The translations under genes were made by a program, and so were the position numbers. From assembly GCA_023415775.1 (NCBI GenBank), contig JAEZJM010000011.1, positions 37,791 through 101,790 on the forward strand: a DNA stretch of 64,000 bases, in the 5' to 3' direction. The first letter of the stretch is position 1; each line of letters opens with the position of its first letter. The stretch is from Bacillota bacterium (GTDB taxonomy: Bacteria > Bacillota > Negativicutes > Sporomusales > UBA7701). The notes under the pieces were generated by a model. The model ran no database searches and was not told the DNA's origin. It saw only the letters and a program-made list of their open reading frames with translations. Positions 22,155 through 31,749 of the stretch are shown piece by piece.

Positions 22155-22637
22155 CTACTCGGGGTCTTCCTCCGTGCGGCCGGCCAGCACGGTAAACGCG
22201 TTGGCCACCGCTTCGGCGAAGCCGAGCGGGTCGCCGACGTTTTCGAAGTGGACGGATATCAGACGCGGCCGGTCGGACAGCCAGTGGGTTTGGATGGTGG
22301 CGACCAGGAGGCCGTCGTCCCGCAGGCTGTCGATGAAGGGGTTAACCTCCCGCTGGAGCATCGGGACTTCGCCGGTGTTGAGGGTGTTGCCGCCGGTGTC
22401 GGGGGACTGGTATTCTAACATTGCCATGGCTTCGTAAGGGCGGCCGAGGATGGTCAGCGAGAGCTCGGGCCGCGCGCGCATAACGGTGCAGGAGCTGTCG
22501 GTGGAGGCGACGGCTTCGCCGCCGAGGATGCGGGCGAACTGCCGGCAGACGCTGGCGTTGTTGGCGATTTCGCCGGCGACGAAGGTGGCGACGGCGTTGT
22601 TTTTGGGCAAGCTAATCATCTCCCATAACGTTTTCAC
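22155..22637 (-). CDS. DUF1259-like protein
   Basis: Up to 160 residues, with 'GGEAVASTDSSCTVMRARPELSLTILGRP', 'LQREVNPFIDSLRDDGLLVATIQTHWLSDRPRLISVHFENVGDP', the pattern I associate with DUF1259 (LppY/LpqO group). Function unknown. It appears cytoplasmic here. The start is uncertain: the GTG at 22637 has no clear ribosome binding site, while a TTG at 22610 has GGGAG 9 bases upstream. It is divergent from the IclR gene. Confidence 0.65.
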   Translation of the reverse strand: MKTLWEMISLPKNNAVATFVAGEIANNASVCRQFARILGGEAVASTDSSCTVMRARPELSLTILGRPYEAMAMLEYQSPDTGGNTLNTGEVPMLQREVNPFIDSLRDDGLLVATIQTHWLSDRPRLISVHFENVGDPLGFAEAVANAFTVLAGRTEEDPE

Positions 22638-22765
22638 TATACATTATGACGGGTGGGGACGTTATGTGAACACGATAACGGGAGAGCGGCCGGTACCGAG
22701 AGGTTGCGTGATGAGGAATGTTTATGCTACTCTTTAGGAAAAGGGGCGAACCTGGGAGGGACGAT

Positions 22766-23539
22766 ATGGCCGGCGACAACGAACTTATAAATTCCATCGA
22801 CCGGGCGCTTGATATCCTGCTGCTGCTTCAGCAGGAGGGCAAGGAGATGGGGGTGACGCAGATCGGCTCGGCCCTCGGCATCTACAAGAGCACCGCCCAC
22901 CGGACGCTGGCGACGCTGGAGGCCAAGGGCTTTGTGCAGCAGAACCCCGACAACGGCAAGTATTGGCTGGGCATCCGCCTGTATTCGCTGGGGATGCTGA
23001 TCCGCGAGCGGCTGCCGCTGAAGAATATCGCTTACCCTTTCGCCAAGGAGCTGTCGGAGCGGTTCGACGAGGTGGTGCATATCTCGATCCTCGACAAGAG
23101 CGCGCTGACGTATCCCAAGCATATTATCATCGACAAGATCCAGGGCCGCCAGCAGGTGCTCAGCCTGACGCCGCCGGTGGGCTCGAGCGCCGCCTGCCAC
23201 AGCGCGGCGGTGGGCAAGTGCCTGATGGCGTTCAGCCCCCGCAGTTACCTGGAGAGGTTCGTGGGCAACCCGCTGCCGGCGTTCACCGAGAAGACGATCT
23301 GCTCGTGGGATAAGCTGCTGGCGGAGTTGGAGACGATCAGGCGGCGGGGCTACGCCGTAGACGACGAGGAACTGGAGCTTGGCCTGACGTGTGTCGCCGG
23401 GCCGATTTTGGACCGCCACGCCGGCATTATTGCGGCGCTCAGCCTGTCGGGCCCGACGACGAGGGTGCGGGCGCGGTTTGCGGAGATTGCGGCCGAGGTG
23501 ATGAGGACGACGGGGGCGATTTCGTCTTCCCTCGGGTAA
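22766..23539 (+). CDS. IclR-family transcriptional regulator
   Basis: 257 residues: N-terminal winged helix ('GVTQIGSALGIYKSTAHRTLATLEAKGFVQQ', about 32-62) and C-terminal effector domain with 'HISILDKSALTYP' and 'AACHSAAVGKCLMAF'. IclR proteins sense small organic acids. It precedes the dehydrogenase genes on the same strand with a terminator between, so it is a candidate controller of the 23.7-34.1 kb catabolic genes. ATG 22766 has GGGAGGG upstream. Confidence 0.9.
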   Translation: MAGDNELINSIDRALDILLLLQQEGKEMGVTQIGSALGIYKSTAHRTLATLEAKGFVQQNPDNGKYWLGIRLYSLGMLIRERLPLKNIAYPFAKELSERFDEVVHISILDKSALTYPKHIIIDKIQGRQQVLSLTPPVGSSAACHSAAVGKCLMAFSPRSYLERFVGNPLPAFTEKTICSWDKLLAELETIRRRGYAVDDEELELGLTCVAGPILDRHAGIIAALSLSGPTTRVRARFAEIAAEVMRTTGAISSSLG

Positions 23540-23564
23540 GCGGTCGTTGATAGACCTATGACGG

Positions 23565-23596
23565 TACCAGCCTTTCGCATGGAGGGCTGGTTTTTG
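23565..23596 (+). terminator. Intrinsic terminator after the IclR gene
   Basis: ACCAGCC/GGCTGGT stem, loop CTTTCGCATGGAG partly paired, then TTTTTG. Confidence 0.85.
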
Positions 23597-23742
23597 TTAT
23601 GGGGGCAGAAAAAATTTGCTGTGGCTGGGCGGGGAGGAAAATTACAATATTCATGGAATTAGGATGGAAATATGCTCGCCGGGAGTGGACAAATTCGGCA
23701 CGGTGTTCTGACTGGCGGAACAAAAAGGCGGAGGTCTAGAAT

Positions 23743-25122
23743 ATGGAGCAGGCGGTTATCGCGGCGGTGAAGGGCATCGTCGGGGCGGAGCACGTTTTGG
23801 AGAAGTATGAGGACAGGTATTGTTACACTTACGACGCGTCGGCGGTGACGGCGGGCAAGGAGGGGGCGCCGGCCCTGGTGGTGTATCCGGGCAGCGCCGC
23901 CGAGGTTTCCGCGCTGCTGAAGCTGGCGAACGAGCATAAGTTCCCCGTTATCCCGCGTGGGGCGGGGTCGAACGTGAGCGGCGGCAGCATCCCCTGTGCC
24001 GGAGCGCTGGTGATGGTGCTGACGCGGCTGAATAAGATAGTGGTCATCGACCGCAAGAATATGGTCGCCGAGGTGGAGGCGGGGGTGATAACCGCCGATT
24101 TCCAGACCGAGGTGGAGAAGCTCGGCCTTTTTTATCCGCCAGATCCGGCGAGCAAGGCGTTTTCGACGATGGGCGGCAATGTGGCGGAGTGCGCAGGCGG
24201 GCCGCGCGGCGCCAAGTATGGCGTGACGCGGGATTATGTCCTCGGCCTTGAGGTGGTGCTGCCGACGGGCGAGATTATCAAGACGGGGGCGCGGACGATG
24301 AAGTGCGTGGCCGGCTACGATCTTACCCGCCTTATGACAGGCTCCGAGGGGACGCTGGGGGTAGTGACGAAGGTGATCGTGAAGCTGCTGCCGCTGCCTG
24401 AGGCGAAGAAGACGATGCTGGCTATTTTTGACGATATGGAGAAGGCGGCGGAGACGGTGGCCCAGGTGTTCATGGCCGGGGTCATCCCGACGACGCTGGA
24501 GCTGCTGGACAATATTTATATCCGCAATATCGAGGCGGCGGTGAATATCGGCCTGCCGGTAGAGGCGGAGGCGGTGCTGCTGATCGAGGTGGACGGCGAC
24601 GCCGCGGTGCTGGACAAGCAGGTGGGGATCATCGAGGGAATTTGCCGCGAGCAGGGGGCTACCGAGGTGAAGGTGGCGAAGGACGCCAAAGAGGCCGACG
24701 AGCTGTGGGTGGCCCGCCGGTCGGCGTTCGCGGCCGTTTCCAGGGTGCGGCCGACGATCATCGGCGAGGACTGCACGGTGCCCCGTGATAAGATCCCGGC
24801 GATGGTGCGGACCATCCGCGCGATCGCGGATAAGTACAATATCATCATCGCAGTGCTCGGCCACGCTGGCGACGGCAACCTGCACGCCACCATCCTGACC
24901 GACGAGCGGGATAAGGACGAGATGGCGCGGGTGGAGAAGGCGGCGGAGGAGATTTTCGCCGCGACGCTGGCGGTGGACGGCACGCTGACCGGCGAGCACG
25001 GCATCGGCCTGGTGAAGAAGAAGTATCTGCCGCTGGAGCTGGGCGAGGGCGGGATGATGGCGATGCGGGCCATCAAGCGGGCGCTCGACCCGAATAATAT
25101 CCTCAACCCCGAGCTGGTTTAG
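23743..25122 (+). CDS. FAD-linked 2-hydroxyacid dehydrogenase (GlcD family)
   Basis: 459 residues: PCMH-type FAD-binding domain ('PRGAGSNVSGGS', 'DPASKAFSTMGGNVAECAGGPRGAKYG') and the oxidase C-terminal domain with 'VLGHAGDGNLH' and 'TGEHGIGLVKKKYL'. The family oxidises D-lactate, glycolate and related 2-hydroxyacids. The Fe-S partner gene starts 12 bases later. With the racemase, kinase and oxidoreductase genes downstream, a longer 2-hydroxyacid such as 2-hydroxyisovalerate is possible. A second copy lies at 55196. Confidence 0.88.
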   Translation: MEQAVIAAVKGIVGAEHVLEKYEDRYCYTYDASAVTAGKEGAPALVVYPGSAAEVSALLKLANEHKFPVIPRGAGSNVSGGSIPCAGALVMVLTRLNKIVVIDRKNMVAEVEAGVITADFQTEVEKLGLFYPPDPASKAFSTMGGNVAECAGGPRGAKYGVTRDYVLGLEVVLPTGEIIKTGARTMKCVAGYDLTRLMTGSEGTLGVVTKVIVKLLPLPEAKKTMLAIFDDMEKAAETVAQVFMAGVIPTTLELLDNIYIRNIEAAVNIGLPVEAEAVLLIEVDGDAAVLDKQVGIIEGICREQGATEVKVAKDAKEADELWVARRSAFAAVSRVRPTIIGEDCTVPRDKIPAMVRTIRAIADKYNIIIAVLGHAGDGNLHATILTDERDKDEMARVEKAAEEIFAATLAVDGTLTGEHGIGLVKKKYLPLELGEGGMMAMRAIKRALDPNNILNPELV

Positions 25123-25134
25123 GGGGTGGGGGCT

Positions 25135-26424
25135 ATGCAGTGGAGCGAGCTGGAGAAGGAAGTAATAAGGTGCATCAAGTGTGGCGCGTGCCAGTCGGTG
25201 TGCCCGGTTTTCAAGGAACTGAAGGCCGAGTCGACGGTGGCCCGCGGCAAGATAAATCTTATCAGGGCGGTCATTCGCGGCGATGTGGACGAGGCCGGCG
25301 CGGGCTTCGAGGAGCGAATGTCGTGGTGCCTGATGTGCAAAGCGTGCCAGGAGAGCTGCCCGAGCGGGGTGAAGCTCGACCAGCTGATGCTGGCGGCGCG
25401 CCGCAAGCTGGCCGAGGATAAGGGCCTGCCGCTTTTGAAGAAGCTGATTTTCCGCCTGGGGCTGAGGAACCGCCGCCTGTTCGACCTGGGGATGAGCATG
25501 GGGTCGGTGTTCCAGGGGCTGCTGCTGCGGCCGGCGCCGGGGGGCAAGGGGATGCTGCCGAGGCTGCCGATGGGGCTGGATATGAGGCGGCTGGTGTCGC
25601 CGGTGGACGCGCGGCCTTTCCGGAGCCGCGTGCCCGAACGGGTGGCGGTGGATAACCCGCGCAAAACGGTGGCGTTTTTCACCGGCTGTATGATCAATTA
25701 CGTTTATCCGCAGATCGGCGAGGCGGTGGTCGAGGTGCTGAGACGCAACGGCGTCGCGGTGATCATCCCTGCCGACCAGCATTGCTGCGGCACGCCGGTG
25801 TATGTGAACGGCGACGTGCCGACGGCGGTGGAGCTGGCGCGGGCGACGGTGGATACGCTGGCGGGCCTTGACGCGGAAGCGGACGCGGTGATAACGGCGT
25901 GCGGGTCGTGCGGGGCGGCGCTCCGTAAGGAGTACGCGACGCTGCTGGCCGATGAGCCGGGGTATGCGGAGAAGGTCGCCGCTCTGGCGGCCAAGACGAA
26001 GGATTTCGCCGAGTTTTTGGCCGAGGTCGGTTTGACGGCGGAGATGCGGGGGCTGGCGGCGACGGCGACTTATCACGATTCGTGCCACCTGGCCCGTTCG
26101 CAGGGGGTGAGGCGGCAGCCGCGCCAGTTGATCGCCGGCGTGCCGGGGCTGACCTTCAAGGAGCTGAAGGCGCCCGCGCGCTGCTGCGGGGCGGCCGGCA
26201 GCTTCAGCCTCGCCCATTACGACCTGTCGCGCAGCATCAACGACCACAAGGTGGACGACATCGCGGCGAGCGGCGCGGACACGGTGGTGACAGGCTGCCC
26301 GATGTGCATGATGCATATCCGCGACGGGCTGAATCAGCGGGGCGTGGACGGCGAGGTGCTGCACACGGCCGAGCTGCTGGCGCGGGCGTATGCTGGGGAG
26401 AAGGGAACGGAAAGGAACGGATAG
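25135..26424 (+). CDS. (Fe-S)-binding dehydrogenase partner (GlcF/LutA-like)
   Basis: 429 residues: two [4Fe-4S] ferredoxin motifs at the N-terminus ('CIKCGACQSVCP' about 12-23 and 'CLMCKACQESCP' about 65-76), then two CCG domains ('DQHCCGTPVY', 'ARCCGAAGSF'). It takes electrons from the FAD subunit. ATG 25135 with GGGGGTGGGGG upstream. The LarA-like gene starts 1 base after its stop. Confidence 0.9.
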   Translation: MQWSELEKEVIRCIKCGACQSVCPVFKELKAESTVARGKINLIRAVIRGDVDEAGAGFEERMSWCLMCKACQESCPSGVKLDQLMLAARRKLAEDKGLPLLKKLIFRLGLRNRRLFDLGMSMGSVFQGLLLRPAPGGKGMLPRLPMGLDMRRLVSPVDARPFRSRVPERVAVDNPRKTVAFFTGCMINYVYPQIGEAVVEVLRRNGVAVIIPADQHCCGTPVYVNGDVPTAVELARATVDTLAGLDAEADAVITACGSCGAALRKEYATLLADEPGYAEKVAALAAKTKDFAEFLAEVGLTAEMRGLAATATYHDSCHLARSQGVRRQPRQLIAGVPGLTFKELKAPARCCGAAGSFSLAHYDLSRSINDHKVDDIAASGADTVVTGCPMCMMHIRDGLNQRGVDGEVLHTAELLARAYAGEKGTERNG

Positions 26425-26425
26425 T

Positions 26426-27682
26426 ATGCAATATAGCGTCCACTACGGCAAACGCGACGAAGTTTTCGATATACCTGATTCTTACCGGGTGAATATTATC
26501 GGTTCCAACCCGACCCGGCCGGTGGCCGATATGAAGGCCGGGGTGCTGGCCGCGCTGGCCGCGCCGATCGGTTCGCCGCCCTTCCGGCAGGTGTTCGGGC
26601 GCGGCGACAAGGTGGTAATCGTCGTCAGCGATGTTACCCGCCTGTGGGTTAAGAGCGACGTGCTTGTGCCCATCCTGCTCGACGAGCTGAATGCGGTCGG
26701 CGTGCCTGACGCCGACGTGGCGGTGGTGTTCGCGACCGGCGACCACCGCAGCCAGTCCGCGGAGGAGCATCGCCTGATCGTCGGCGACGAGGTGCTGCGG
26801 CGGGTGAGGGTGTATGATCATGACTGCCAGGCGGCCGACCTTGTCGACCTCGGCAGGAGCAGCCGGGGGACGCCGATACTGCTCAACCGCATGGTGTACG
26901 AGGCGCCGAAGCTCATCTTGACCGGCGGCATATCTTACCATCTGCTGGCCGGCTTCGGCGGCGGCCGCAAGAGCGTAGCCCCGGGCGTGGCCGGGTACGC
27001 GACCATCCAGGGGAACCACGGTCTGGCGCTCAAGGCGGGGCCGGGCGAGATCGGCGGCGGCGTGATGGCCGGCAACCCGGTGGCTGAGGATATGGACGAG
27101 ATCTGCGCGTTGGCGGAGCCTGGCTTCCTCCTGAATGTGGTGGTGAACGAGAACAAGGAGTTCATCGGCATCGTGGCCGGTCACTGGCGCGAGGCCCACG
27201 CCGCCGGCACGAAGGTCGTCGAGGAGGCGTTCGCCGTCCCCATCGGTGAGAAGGCGGATGTCGTTGTCGCCAGCTGCGGCGGTTATCCGAAGGATATCCA
27301 GCTTTATCAGTCGATCAAGGCGCTTGACAATGCCGACTACGCCGCGCGGGACGGCGGCGCCATCATCCTGGTTAGCGAGTGCTTCGACGGCCCTGGCCCG
27401 GAGGCTTTTCTGAGCTGGTTCCGCCACGAGACGTATGCCGCGATGAGCGCGGCGCTGCATAAGAATTTCACGATGCCCGGCTTCGTGGCCTTGCGGACGA
27501 AGCAGATACTGGAGAGCAAGACAGTTTACCTGGTGAGCGGCCTGGACGCCGCAACGGCGGCCAGGGTGGGGATGAAGCCGGCGGCGTCGGTGGCCGACGC
27601 GCTGGCGGCGGCCCTGCCCGGAGGCGGCGGCCTGGTCCATATAATGCCGCACGGCACGCTCACTTTTCCGCAAATCGAATAG
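26426..27682 (+). CDS. larA: LarA-type nickel-pincer racemase/epimerase
   Basis: 418 residues with LarA landmarks: 'VVSDVTR', 'ATGDHR', 'GGISYHLLAGFGGGRKSVAPG' (His and the Lys that carries the pincer cofactor) and 'GNHG'. LarA racemises lactate using a nickel-pincer nucleotide; relatives act on other 2-hydroxyacids. Here it would feed both enantiomers to the dehydrogenase. larB, larC and larE, needed to make the cofactor, are not in the window. The specific substrate is not proven. Confidence 0.85.
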   Translation: MQYSVHYGKRDEVFDIPDSYRVNIIGSNPTRPVADMKAGVLAALAAPIGSPPFRQVFGRGDKVVIVVSDVTRLWVKSDVLVPILLDELNAVGVPDADVAVVFATGDHRSQSAEEHRLIVGDEVLRRVRVYDHDCQAADLVDLGRSSRGTPILLNRMVYEAPKLILTGGISYHLLAGFGGGRKSVAPGVAGYATIQGNHGLALKAGPGEIGGGVMAGNPVAEDMDEICALAEPGFLLNVVVNENKEFIGIVAGHWREAHAAGTKVVEEAFAVPIGEKADVVVASCGGYPKDIQLYQSIKALDNADYAARDGGAIILVSECFDGPGPEAFLSWFRHETYAAMSAALHKNFTMPGFVALRTKQILESKTVYLVSGLDAATAARVGMKPAASVADALAAALPGGGGLVHIMPHGTLTFPQIE

Positions 27683-27802
27683 GGGAGCAAGAAGGGGGAG
27701 GGACAGACACTTTTATAGCGCGGGGTACTAGAAAGGGGTCGCCGGGCTGCGGGGCAAGACGCCGCCGACGGACGGCCGCAATAAAAAAGGGAGGTTGGGC
27801 AG

Positions 27803-29206
27803 GTGAACATCGCCCTCGGTATTGTTATTGTTTATATTTTAGTCCTGTACGCGGTGTCCTGGTATTCGACAAAGCTGAGCAAGGGCGGCGGTTATCTCGG
27901 TTATCTGCTCGCCGGCCGCGGCTTCGGCCCCGGGATTGTGGCGACGATGATCGCCGGCCTGGCGGTCGGCGGGGCGTCGACCATCGGCGTGGCCGAGGGG
28001 GCCTACAAGCAGGGCCTGGCCGCCGGTTGGTATAACGCCGCCTGGGCGGCGGGGGCTGTCGCCGCCGGTTTCCTGGTGGCGGAAAGATTCCGCCAGTTTG
28101 AGACGACTTCGGTGCCTGAGATCCTCGAACGCCATTTCGATACCTCGGGAAGGGTCATCGGCGTTTTCGGCCAGATCGTCATCCAGATGGTCATCACTTC
28201 GCTGCAGTATGTGGCCGGCGGGGCCATCCTGGCCGCGCTCATGCCGGGCATCTTCACCTTCAACAGCGGCATGATGGTCAGCGCGGTCGTGTTCATCGGC
28301 GTAACGCTGGTGGGCGGTTACTGGGCCGCAGGCCTCAGCAACATCATCAACGTCATCGTAATTTATCTGGGGATTGTAACCGGGGCGGTCATGGTGGTTA
28401 GCAACGCCGGCGGCATCGGCAAGGTGGTTTCCTCGCTGCCGGCCGGCCATCCGGGCTTCGACCTGCTCGCCGGCCTGCCGATGGCGATAATCGTCGCCTG
28501 GTTTGTGGTCATGCTCACCCAGGCCCAGTCCATCCAGGCGGTGGCCCAGATAGCCTTCGCCGCCAAGAACGGCAAAAAGGCCAAGTGGGGCTTCGTCCTC
28601 GGCGGCCTGATCATTCTCCCGGCCGGCTTCATCTGCGCCATTTTCGGCATCGTAGCCGCGGCCAAGTTCCCCGGCATCACTCCGGCCATGGCTCTGCCGC
28701 AGACGCTGCTGGAGCTCAATCCCTGGGTGGCCGGCCTGGCTCTCTCCGGTCTGTGGGCGGCCGACGTTTCCACCGCCGTCGGCCTGCTGCTGGGCAGCTC
28801 GACGCTGGTGGTCAACGACATTTACAAGCGGTTTATCAACCCCGATGTGCCGGAGAAACAGCAGATGCTGATCTCGCGGCTGACCGTGCTCGGCATCAGC
28901 GCCCTGACCTACTGGATGGCCACGTACGCCGTGGGGATCATCAAGACGCTGCTTATCGGCCTGACGCTCACGACCTCGTATACCGTCGTGCTGCTCGGCC
29001 TGCTGTTCACCCCCGGCCTGTGCAAGAAGGGCTCTGCCTTCTGGACGCTGCTGACCGGCATAATCTTTTTGGCCCTGTGGCAGTTCGTGCCGGCCATCCG
29101 CATCGTATCCCACCCCATCTACCTCGCCTGGCCGGTGGCGATCGTCACCTTTCTGGCCGTTTATTTCCTCGACCCGCGCCCGGCCAACGTGACGGGGGCG
29201 AAGTAG
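27803..29206 (+). CDS. Sodium:solute symporter (SSS family)
   Basis: 467 residues, about 13 transmembrane segments. 'GGASTIGVAEGAYKQGLAAGWYNAAWA' and 'SVPEILERHFDTSGRVIG' match the SSS core. Members take up organic acids, amino acids or sugars with Na+. Its position between the LarA-like gene and butyrate kinase points to a 2-hydroxy- or carboxylic acid substrate. GGGAGG precedes the start. Confidence 0.85.
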   Translation: MNIALGIVIVYILVLYAVSWYSTKLSKGGGYLGYLLAGRGFGPGIVATMIAGLAVGGASTIGVAEGAYKQGLAAGWYNAAWAAGAVAAGFLVAERFRQFETTSVPEILERHFDTSGRVIGVFGQIVIQMVITSLQYVAGGAILAALMPGIFTFNSGMMVSAVVFIGVTLVGGYWAAGLSNIINVIVIYLGIVTGAVMVVSNAGGIGKVVSSLPAGHPGFDLLAGLPMAIIVAWFVVMLTQAQSIQAVAQIAFAAKNGKKAKWGFVLGGLIILPAGFICAIFGIVAAAKFPGITPAMALPQTLLELNPWVAGLALSGLWAADVSTAVGLLLGSSTLVVNDIYKRFINPDVPEKQQMLISRLTVLGISALTYWMATYAVGIIKTLLIGLTLTTSYTVVLLGLLFTPGLCKKGSAFWTLLTGIIFLALWQFVPAIRIVSHPIYLAWPVAIVTFLAVYFLDPRPANVTGAK

Positions 29207-29285
29207 ACCGCCGGCCTGGTTTTGCGCCGGAATGGATAATAATGTTGCGGAAGCGAAAAATATAAGGTAGAATCATAGTAGAAAA

Positions 29286-29322
29286 AAGTAGATAAGTGGG
29301 GCTGGGCCCCATTTATCTACTT
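29286..29322. other. Perfect hairpin upstream of buk
   Basis: AAGTAGATAAGTGGGGC/GCCCCATTTATCTACTT, a 16-bp stem with almost no loop. There is no T run after it. It could be a transcript end, a processing site or an operator ahead of buk. Confidence 0.5.
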
Positions 29323-29376
29323 GCGTATTTATGGAACATCGTTCCGGCTGTCGGAACAACTTAGGGGAGGTTTGCT

Positions 29377-30441
29377 GTGGAAAGGATTCTCGCCATCAAT
29401 CCCGGGAACACTTCGACCAAACTGGCCGTGTTCGACGCTGAAAAGCCGCTGTTCAAGAAGACGGTCGAGCATCACGGCGAGGAGCTGAAGGGTTTCGCCC
29501 GCATTTTCGACCAGGAGAACTACCGCCTGGATCTCATCCTCAAGACGCTTGCGGAGGCGGGTATCGCGCTGGACAGTCTGAGCGCCGTGGTCGGTCGCGG
29601 CGGGCTGATGAAGCCTATGACCAGCGGTACATACGAAGTCAACGCGCAGATGGTCGACGATCTGGAGCACCGTCCCCAGGGCGAGCACGCTTCCAATCTT
29701 GGCGCCGCGCTGGCGCTCGACCTGGCGAAGAAGCTGGGCATTCCGGCGTTTATCGTCGACCCGGTGTCGGTGGACGAGATGGAGGACGTCGCCCGCATCT
29801 CCGGTCTGCCCGAGCTGCCGCGCGTCAGCCTGGTCCACGCTCTCAACCATAAGGCGGTGGCCCGTAAGGTGTCCGCCGAGAAGGGCCGGCGTTACGAAGA
29901 TCTTAATATTGTGTTGGCGCATCTGGGTTCGGGGATTTCCGTCGCCGCCCACCGTAAGGGACGGATGATCGACGTCAGCAACGGCAAGGACGAGGGGGCT
30001 TTTTCCCCCGACCGCTGCGCGGGGCTGCCGTCGACGCTGCTGATGAAGCTGTGCTATTCCGGCAAGTATACCGCCAAGGAGCTGGCGGGGCAAATGTTGG
30101 GCTCCGGCGGTATGTTCGCCTACCTCGGCACGCGCGATGTCCGCGAGGCGGAGAAGATGGCCGCCGAGGGCAACGCCCAGGCCGATCTGGTGCTGGACGC
30201 GATGGCCTACCAGGTGGCGAAGGAGATCGGCGCGCTGGCGACGGTGCTGGCCGGCGAGGTGGATTATATCGTACTGACCGGCGGCATCGCGTATTCCAAG
30301 CGGATAACCGACGCCGTTACCGCCAGGGTGAAGCATATCGCCCCGGTGGAGGTGTCTCCCGGCGAGGAGGAGATGGAGTCGCTGATGCTGGGGGCGCTTA
30401 GGGTACTACGCGGCGAAGAAAAGGCTAAAGTATATAAGTAG
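29377..30441 (+). CDS. buk: Butyrate kinase
   Basis: 354 residues of the acetate/butyrate kinase ASKHA fold: 'ILAINPGNTSTKLAVF' (phosphate 1), 'GRGGLMKP', 'HLGSGISVAAHRKGRMIDVSNG' and 'TGGIAYSK'. It converts acyl phosphate and ADP to the free acid and ATP. GTG start with GGGGAGG. Phosphate butyryltransferase follows after the repeat, completing an acyl-CoA to ATP route; branched substrates such as isobutyryl phosphate are possible. Confidence 0.93.
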   Translation: MERILAINPGNTSTKLAVFDAEKPLFKKTVEHHGEELKGFARIFDQENYRLDLILKTLAEAGIALDSLSAVVGRGGLMKPMTSGTYEVNAQMVDDLEHRPQGEHASNLGAALALDLAKKLGIPAFIVDPVSVDEMEDVARISGLPELPRVSLVHALNHKAVARKVSAEKGRRYEDLNIVLAHLGSGISVAAHRKGRMIDVSNGKDEGAFSPDRCAGLPSTLLMKLCYSGKYTAKELAGQMLGSGGMFAYLGTRDVREAEKMAAEGNAQADLVLDAMAYQVAKEIGALATVLAGEVDYIVLTGGIAYSKRITDAVTARVKHIAPVEVSPGEEEMESLMLGALRVLRGEEKAKVYK

Positions 30442-30447
30442 ATACTG

Positions 30448-30572
30448 GGCGGCCGCCTAAAAAGTCCATCTGCGGCGTTGCTCCTCGAACACTTCCTCGG
30501 CGTACGACCGAGTACGCCTGCGTCGTGTTCTCCGGTGCGCCTTGCATCTGGAGCTTTTTAGACTGGCCGGCA
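30448..30572. repeat. Palindromic intergenic repeat, copy 2 (inverted)
   Basis: 125 bp between buk and ptb. Arms GGCCGCCTAAAAAGTCC and the complement of GAGCTTTTTAGACTGGCC; inner CCATCTGCGGCG...CGCCTTGCATCTGG; centre GCGTACGACCGAGTACGC. Orientation opposite to most copies. Confidence 0.85.
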
Positions 30573-30608
30573 CATTCCAGGAGCGTTTTAGCTGGGAGGT
30601 AAGTTTTA

Positions 30609-31520
30609 GTGCTACGTAATTTTCAAGAAGTCCTGGCCTGGGCCAAACGCCCGGGGGAGATGATGATTAGCGTGGCTGCGGCCCAGGACAAGGATGTGCT
30701 GCAGGCGGTGAAGCTGGCCCAGGATAACGGCCTGGCCCGTCCCCTGCTGGTCGGGGACGCGGCGGCCATCCGGCCGCTGCTGGCGGAGGTCGGTCTGCCG
30801 GCCGATACGCCGGTGGTGGACGAGAAGGATATGAACAAGGCGGCGCTGACGGCGGTGTCGCTGGTGAGCAAGGGCGAGGCCCAGGTGGTCATGAAGGGGC
30901 TGATCAACACCAGCGATTTTCTCAAGGCGGTTCTCCATCCCGAGGTTGGCCTGCGCACCGGGCGGCTGCTGAGCCATATGGCGGTTTTCGAGGTGCCGGG
31001 CGAGCCCAAGCTGATTTTCCACTCCGACGGGGGGATGAATATCGCGCCGACCCTGGCGGAGAAGAAGGATATCCTGGTGAGCGCCATGCTGGCGCTGCAG
31101 GCTCTCGGTATCGAACGGCCGAACGTGGCGGTGCTGACAGCCAACGAGCAGGTCAGCCCCAAGATGCCGGCGACGATAGACGCCAAGGCGCTCGCCGATA
31201 TGGCGGCCGCCGGCGAGCTGCCGCCGGGGGTCGTGGAGGGCCCGATCGCTTTCGATGTGGCGGTCAACCCCGAAGCGGCCAGGCACAAAGGCATCACTAG
31301 CCGGATTTCCGGCCAGGTGGACCTTTTCCTGATGCCGAATATCGAGACAGGGAACGCGCTGGGCAAGGCCACTTTGTATTATGGCAAGGCGAAGATGGCC
31401 GGGATAGTGCTCGGCGCCAGGAACCCCATCGTGTTGACTTCCCGCGCCGAAACGGCGGAAGGCAAATTATATTCGATCGCTCTGGCCTGCCTGGCGGCGG
31501 GCGGGGCGGAAAGGCGGTGA
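30609..31520 (+). CDS. ptb: Phosphate butyryltransferase
   Basis: 303 residues of the phosphate acetyl/butaryl transferase fold: 'KGLINTSDFLKAVL', 'GLRTGRLLSHMAVFE', 'FHSDGGMNIAPTLAEK', and 'LMPNIETGNALGKA'. It exchanges CoA of an acyl-CoA for phosphate. GTG start with GGGAGG. Ferredoxin and oxidoreductase genes follow closely, so the acyl-CoA probably comes from a 2-oxoacid. A paralogue is at 47047. Confidence 0.9.
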   Translation: MLRNFQEVLAWAKRPGEMMISVAAAQDKDVLQAVKLAQDNGLARPLLVGDAAAIRPLLAEVGLPADTPVVDEKDMNKAALTAVSLVSKGEAQVVMKGLINTSDFLKAVLHPEVGLRTGRLLSHMAVFEVPGEPKLIFHSDGGMNIAPTLAEKKDILVSAMLALQALGIERPNVAVLTANEQVSPKMPATIDAKALADMAAAGELPPGVVEGPIAFDVAVNPEAARHKGITSRISGQVDLFLMPNIETGNALGKATLYYGKAKMAGIVLGARNPIVLTSRAETAEGKLYSIALACLAAGGAERR

Positions 31521-31524
31521 GCAA

Positions 31525-31731
31525 ATGGCGAAAGTCGTTGTGTTGAGCGAGTACTGCAAGAGCTGCGGCCTGTGCATCGGGGTGTGCCCCCGCAAGGTGC
31601 TGGCCATCGGCGACAAACCCAATTCGAAGGGCTATTACGTGGTGACGCCGGCCGACCCCGACAAGTGTATCGGCTGCGGGCTGTGCGGCACGGTGTGCCC
31701 CGATCTGGCCCTGGAGATCTACAAGGATTAG
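31525..31731 (+). CDS. 2x[4Fe-4S] ferredoxin, delta subunit of 2-oxoacid oxidoreductase
   Basis: 68 residues with two cluster motifs, 'CKSCGLCIGVCP' and 'CIGCGLCGTVCP'. It starts 4 bases after ptb and precedes the alpha subunit by 18. It should carry electrons from the thiamine site to free ferredoxin. Confidence 0.92.
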   Translation: MAKVVVLSEYCKSCGLCIGVCPRKVLAIGDKPNSKGYYVVTPADPDKCIGCGLCGTVCPDLALEIYKD

Positions 31732-31749
31732 CAAGCAGCGGGAAAGGAG

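Noticed and set aside
23659..26364. 901-codon minus-strand open frame
   Set aside because: His/Arg-rich antisense shadow of the two dehydrogenase genes with strong family motifs on the plus strand.
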